Source of the DNA: Plasmodium malariae
Taxonomy: Eukaryota > Apicomplexa > Aconoidasida > Haemosporida > Plasmodiidae
Direction: 5' to 3'
Assembly (NCBI RefSeq): GCF_900090045.1
Contig: NC_041787.1
Coordinates: 1,322,001 to 1,386,000 of the forward strand
Length of the DNA stretch: 64,000 nucleotides
Shown here: one piece after another, positions 59,941 through 64,000 of the stretch
Numbering within the stretch: position 1 is the first letter of the stretch
How the letters are laid out: each line of letters begins with the position of its first letter
The notes under the pieces: generated by a model
The model's database searches: none
The model's input: only the letters and a program-made list of their open reading frames with translations
Told to the model about the DNA's origin: nothing
Translations under genes and position numbers: made by a program

Positions 59941-60301
59941 GCCTTTGCACATTATGTATTATATTATATATATACATGTAAATAAGAACAAACACGTTTA
60001 CATAGAAAAGTAAAAATGCGGAATATTACTTGGTCAACTCACTGAGCAAAATGTTTGTTTTGTTCACACTCGGAAGCTTTACAAGTTTATAAAAAAAAAT
60101 AATCATAGGACATTCTACTTTATATCACACAGACTCGCATAATTTTATACGAGCACAAACATGTGAAGTAGTGTATACTAGTTTGTCCTTTTGGATATGA
60201 AAGAAAATAAATTTTATTATCACAGGAGTAGGAGATATGTTTTTCTTTCTTTTGTTTTCGTGGTTCTCTTTTTTCGTGGTAATCTTTTTTTTCGTGGGAC
60301 T

Positions 60302-60613
60302 TTATTTTTCCCGTTTTTCATGAATTAAATATTTAATAAATTTAAGCAGTAGTAAGTAATACCCTTTTTCAAATTTTTTATTTTTAATATGTACAACTTT
60401 AAATAAATGGGCAGCTTGGGAAACGGTTCCTTGGGTCGTTGGAACGAACGTTGCTTCCGTTAAAAAAATATGTAAAATATGTACATAAATATACTTACAT
60501 TTACATATACTTGTACGTATGCATGTATATTCAGAAGGATCACTTTCAAAAATAAGCAAATACAATTTTTCAACAAAAAAAAGAAGGCAAAATTCTTCTC
60601 CATTACCCCTCAT
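60302..60613 (-). CDS. Possible small gene, 103-residue ORF of unknown function
   Basis: The reverse-strand ORF starts in a good Plasmodium context (ACAAAAATG) and its last third (EATFVPTTQGTVSQAAHLFK...) has a mixed composition unusual for non-coding AT-rich DNA here. The middle (TCIRTSICKCKYIYVHILHIF) looks like intron sequence. It could be a two-exon small protein, with the GTACAAG/GTAAATG region as donor and the T-rich stretch before ACG or an AG nearby as acceptor, but I could not find a convincing junction. No family recognised. Confidence 0.3.
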   Translation of the reverse strand: MRGNGEEFCLLFFVEKLYLLIFESDPSEYTCIRTSICKCKYIYVHILHIFLTEATFVPTTQGTVSQAAHLFKVVHIKNKKFEKGYYLLLLKFIKYLIHEKREK

Positions 60614-61191
60614 TTTTGTAAAACTAACAAATAAAAAGTGGAAAAATTAAGAGTAAAAAATAAAGAGATAAAATTTAGCGGAAATAATAGAAAAGAAAGG
60701 AAAAAAAAAAAAAAAAAGAAAAGAAAGAAATAAAGAAATAAAAGTAAAGAAAAAGAGAAAGAAAAAGAGAAAGAAAAAGAGAAAGAAAAAGAAAAAGAAA
60801 ATGTTAAGTGTGGAAAGGCAAAAGGAAAAACAAAATTTTAAAACGTCGAACACATAAAAGTTTACCAATTAGAAACGCTGATTTAACGTTATGTCACTAA
60901 AGCAGTTAGCAGTTCGTTCAATATTTACATATATATGAATATACGTACATATATGTACGTATGTACTCATATATATACTTCCTTATGATGATGCAAATGT
61001 GCTAATACTCTGGGAGCTAATAAAAAAAAAAAATAATAAAAAAATACCATAAAAATAGCAAAAATACAAACTGAATAACTTTTGAACTCAAAGCGAAGTT
61101 TAATATATTGATAGAAAGATTGTACAGTCGAAGTACGCAGAGGAGTAAGTGGTTACTGTGATGTAACAAATACCCCCATGTATGAGCATGT

Positions 61192-61192
<1 letters not shown>

Positions 61193-61254
<62 letters not shown>

Positions 61255-61280
61255 ATATATATATGTGTATATATATATGT
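61193..61280. repeat. (TA)n run and TATGTGTATATA units upstream of NOG2
   Basis: A TA dinucleotide run of about 55 bp, followed by ATATGTGTAT units, ends about 55-85 bp before the NOG2 start codon, within its 5' UTR or core promoter. Confidence 0.8.
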
Positions 61281-61333
61281 GCATATATATACTCCCACCC
61301 ATTGGAAGTGTCAGTCATTCAGTTGCGTGAAAA

Positions 61334-62854
61334 ATGGTGAGGAGGGGAAACCTGAGGTTGAAAAACCTAAAACTTGCTCGGAGCAACGTGAGCAACGTAA
61401 AACTTGACAGTCGTTCGATAAGTAAAGAAAATGAAAGAAAGAAAAAGGAGGAAAAGCAGAAACGCTTAAAAATGTATAGGAAGAAAGCGGATTTAAAAAA
61501 AATGAACAAAAAAATTAACGAAGTAAGAAGAATAGAACCCAATATAAAATGGTTTAACAATTCACGAATTATTAGTCAGAATAAATTGGAAATTTTTCGA
61601 AATAAATTAGAAGAATGTACACATGACCCATTCAGTATTGTTATTAAAAGGTCAAAAATACCATTTGAATTGTTAAAGGATGAAAAGGATTGTGTAACCA
61701 AAAAATATAAAAATGAAAATTTGTTAAGAATTGAAAATTATAATGATGTATTTAGTAAAAAAAAAAAAAGAAAAAAACCAAAATTAAATGTATGTACTAT
61801 GGAAGAATTTGCAAATAATGCTAAAAGGAAATTGTGCAAATACGAAACAGAAAAAGATACATCCCTAGTTGAAAAAAAAGAAAAAAATAAAAATAAAGAA
61901 AGAGAAAAAAAATATAGTAGAGATGAATTATTAAAAATAGGTCAATCCAAAAGAATATGGACTGAGTTATATAAAGTAATAGACAGTTCAGACATTATAT
62001 TAGAAGTATTAGATGCAAGAGATCCAGTTGGAACAAGATGTAAAAGAGTAGAACAAAATATTAAAAAACATAGATCAAATAAACATATTATTTTACTTAT
62101 TAACAAAATTGATTTAATACCTACATCAGTAGCAGAGAAATGGATAAAGCTTCTTTCAAAAGAATATCCCACTATTGCATATCATGCAAGTATTAATAAA
62201 CCATTTGGAAAAGATGATTTATTTAATATTATTAGACAGTTTTCTCAATTTTATAAAAATCAAAAAAAGAAGCATATTCATATAGGTTTAATAGGTTATC
62301 CAAATGTAGGCAAAAGTGCTATAATTAATTCACTAAAAAAAAAAGTTGTTTGTGTGTCAGCTTCTGTACCAGGTCAAACTAAATATTGGCAATTCATAAA
62401 GTTGACTACTAAGATATATTTAATTGATTCTCCAGGAATTGTACCATACAATATTGAAGATTCTGATAAAATTATTAGGAATACTATGAGACTTGAAAAA
62501 ATTACCAACCCACATTTTTATATTGATGATATTTTAAAAATTGTTAACAAAAAATATATATTAAATATTTATAAACTACCACAAGACTTAACATTCGAAA
62601 ATTCAGAGGAGTTCCTTGAAATTTTGGCCAAAAAAATGGGAAAGCTTCTAAAGGGTGGACAACCTGATATCACCGCTGCTTCGAAAATTATCATAAGTGA
62701 CTGGATCAAAGGAAAGATCCCCTACTTCGTCAACCCAGACACGTACTTAAGGGAAGGCAGTGGAGAAAAGCAGATAGGAGTTGAGGAGGGAGAATCGGAG
62801 GAATTTGACAAATGCAACGAAAGTAACGGGGAGAAATATGTGGAGGACAAATGA
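61334..62854 (+). CDS. NOG2: Nucleolar GTP-binding protein 2 (NOG2/GNL2/Nug2), 60S assembly GTPase
   Basis: Single exon, 506 residues. The basic N-terminus (EPNIKWFNNSRIISQNKLEIF) matches the NOG2-specific NGP1NT region. The GTPase domain is circularly permuted as in YlqF/YawG proteins: G4 NKID at about 256, G5-like HAS at about 283, then G1 GYPNVGKS at about 321 and G3 DSPG at about 365; GQSKRIWTELYKVIDSSD and GKLLKGGQPD are also family signatures. In yeast and human, NOG2 binds pre-60S particles in the nucleolus and nucleoplasm and marks a checkpoint before nuclear export. The C-terminal extension after about residue 470 is short and acidic, much shorter than in human GNL2. Start chosen as the first ATG, after a stop-containing TA-rich leader. 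Confidence 0.93.
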   Translation: MVRRGNLRLKNLKLARSNVSNVKLDSRSISKENERKKKEEKQKRLKMYRKKADLKKMNKKINEVRRIEPNIKWFNNSRIISQNKLEIFRNKLEECTHDPFSIVIKRSKIPFELLKDEKDCVTKKYKNENLLRIENYNDVFSKKKKRKKPKLNVCTMEEFANNAKRKLCKYETEKDTSLVEKKEKNKNKEREKKYSRDELLKIGQSKRIWTELYKVIDSSDIILEVLDARDPVGTRCKRVEQNIKKHRSNKHIILLINKIDLIPTSVAEKWIKLLSKEYPTIAYHASINKPFGKDDLFNIIRQFSQFYKNQKKKHIHIGLIGYPNVGKSAIINSLKKKVVCVSASVPGQTKYWQFIKLTTKIYLIDSPGIVPYNIEDSDKIIRNTMRLEKITNPHFYIDDILKIVNKKYILNIYKLPQDLTFENSEEFLEILAKKMGKLLKGGQPDITAASKIIISDWIKGKIPYFVNPDTYLREGSGEKQIGVEEGESEEFDKCNESNGEKYVEDK

Positions 62855-64000
62855 GAAAAATAGATTGTAGACCAATTTAGAGAATGGACCATTTATTTAT
62901 TTGCTCGCAGTGACAAATTTGTCATTTCCCTTTTTTTTTAATATCTGATTAATGGATGTTTTAAAAACTTGTAAATATAAATCTTCCAATTTTACGTATT
63001 TATTTTAATCTTAAAAATGCGCTTTTTACATGATTAAGTCAGGTAAATACACTCAGGAAAACACGTTATATTATTAACATGTAATATTTTATTTTTTTTT
63101 TCTTCCGATTTTTGTCGAAATGGCTAAATTTGCACACATTAAGAAACAAAAAAAAAAAAAAAAAAAAAAACTGCCAATTCGCACGAGTATACATATATAT
63201 TTATATATATATATGTGTATATGTGTGTGTATACATATATATTTATGTTTGTGTTTGGTCCTTACGGAGACTTGACATGTTCGAGCGGCACGCAAAAGAA
63301 TTAAGTTAAAATTAAATAAGACCAAATTGAAATAATGCAAATATGTTGAAAAATATTTAAATGTAGATCGTAGTATTTAAAGAGTACCATAAAAGGGAAG
63401 GTGCTACATATATATATGCATATACATGTACATATATCTGTGCATATACATGTACATATATCTGTGCATATACTTGCATGTGCACAACAAGAAAAATCAG
63501 AAAAAACGAGTAAATGTTGCACAGGAGGGTAGGATGATAAGCATTTAACTTTTCCTTAAGGAAGGATCGGCAAAAATTAGGAGCAAAATGAGAAAAACGA
63601 AATGACGTGGGAAACATATCAATAAAAGGGTTATTATGAATATTAATTTTTTTTTTTTTTTTTTTTTTTTGTTTAGAAACTGTATGTATATTTTTAGTGT
63701 TTTCGGTCGTCCAACATATATACGTGTAAACAAATACAAATATATATTTGTGAATGTATATTTGGGTGGATGTGTGGGTGGATGTGTGCACGTATGTACT
63801 TATGTATGTGCGTATGTATGCGTGTACCCCCGGCGTACGGACGCACCTGCTCCTTGTCTACTAAAAAGTTAAGAGCAGAATACTGTTTTTATTAATTTTT
63901 TTGGACCACAGTTTTATATTATACCGTATTTTGGTCAGAATTTGTGAACATTTGTATGCCTTTTCAGTATTTTCTATATGCTCTAATAAATTACAAGAAT
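62855..64000. other. Intergenic region downstream of NOG2
   Basis: NOG2 3' UTR and beyond: poly(T)/poly(A) tracts (63093-63101, 63149-63170, 63648-63670), TA/TG microsatellites, and a 22-bp repeat with CATATACATGTACATATATC core in two to three copies (63418-63478). Short ORFs have no recognisable features. Confidence 0.5.

Larger units (their letters stand above)
56787..61333. other. 4.5-kb divergent intergenic region
   Basis: Lies between the ankyrin (-) and NOG2 (+) genes. Contains GT and TA microsatellites, poly(T)/poly(A) blocks, a 13-15-bp TTCTATCTTTTTTTG minisatellite (58700-58812), two palindromes TGAACTGTTCA (59504, 59663), AG-rich repeats (60697-60800) and a long TA run (61193-61250) about 85 bp before the NOG2 start. 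Two short ORFs (59391, 60302-60613) are discussed separately; neither is secure. Confidence 0.5.

Noticed and set aside
60983..61074. Possible fourth C/D snoRNA (ATGATGA near 60984, CTGA at 61071)
   Set aside because: No terminal stem, no D'/C' pair and no recognisable guide; the interior is poly(A).

Overview
This window is nuclear DNA from a malaria parasite (genus Plasmodium). The evidence is very AT-rich intergenic DNA with long poly(A)/poly(T) and TA tracts, short GT..AG introns, huge low-complexity insertions in proteins (Asn, Lys and acidic runs), and gene families in recognisably Plasmodium form. Coding regions are not as AT-skewed as P. falciparum, and many low-complexity blocks use Gly/Ser/Ala codons. 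I therefore favour a non-Laverania species, such as the malariae/ovale group or a primate parasite like P. gonderi, but sequence inspection alone cannot name the species. From memory, the run kinase - membrane protein - PP7 phosphatase - cyclophilin resembles a stretch of P. falciparum chromosome 14; this was not checked.

Layout. 0.7-1.4 kb: a cluster of three C/D-box snoRNAs on the + strand, two of them a diverged tandem duplicate, all with guides that match 18S rRNA as I recall it. 2.0-7.0 kb (-): a VPS39/VPS3-type tethering subunit (3 exons). 7.0-12.6 kb: repeat-rich divergent intergenic region. 12.6-18.6 kb (+): a 1979-residue, Asn-rich G3BP-like RNA-binding protein (NTF2-like domain, RRM, Gly-rich tail). 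19.9-23.3 kb (-): a 9-exon, 284-residue CDPK/CaMK-type kinase with a myristoylation signal but no EF-hands. 23.3-27.9 kb: divergent intergenic region. 27.9-32.1 kb (+): a large unknown basic protein whose frame is broken once at a 22-A homopolymer. 33.3-39.5 kb (-): a large unknown membrane protein with three small 5' exons. 40.0-47.1 kb (-): 16-exon PP7/PPEF phosphatase with IQ motif and EF-hands. 48.1-51.6 kb (-): 8-exon CWC27-type cyclophilin. 53.7-56.8 kb (-): ankyrin-repeat protein. 61.3-62.9 kb (+): NOG2/GNL2 nucleolar GTPase.

The genes are mostly unrelated housekeeping and signalling functions. Three loci touch ribosome or RNA biology (18S-directed snoRNAs, NOG2 for 60S maturation, CWC27 for splicing), plus the G3BP-like protein for mRNP control. 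Two loci link to calcium signalling (the kinase and PP7). Splice junctions were worked out by reading GT/AG sites and requiring phase continuity; they need transcript confirmation. Nearly every long intron and intergenic gap carries its own private minisatellite. Non-coding units are mostly not multiples of 3 (10, 11, 14, 16, 17, 19, 20 bp), whereas units inside the genes are 9, 12, 15, 18 or 24 bp.
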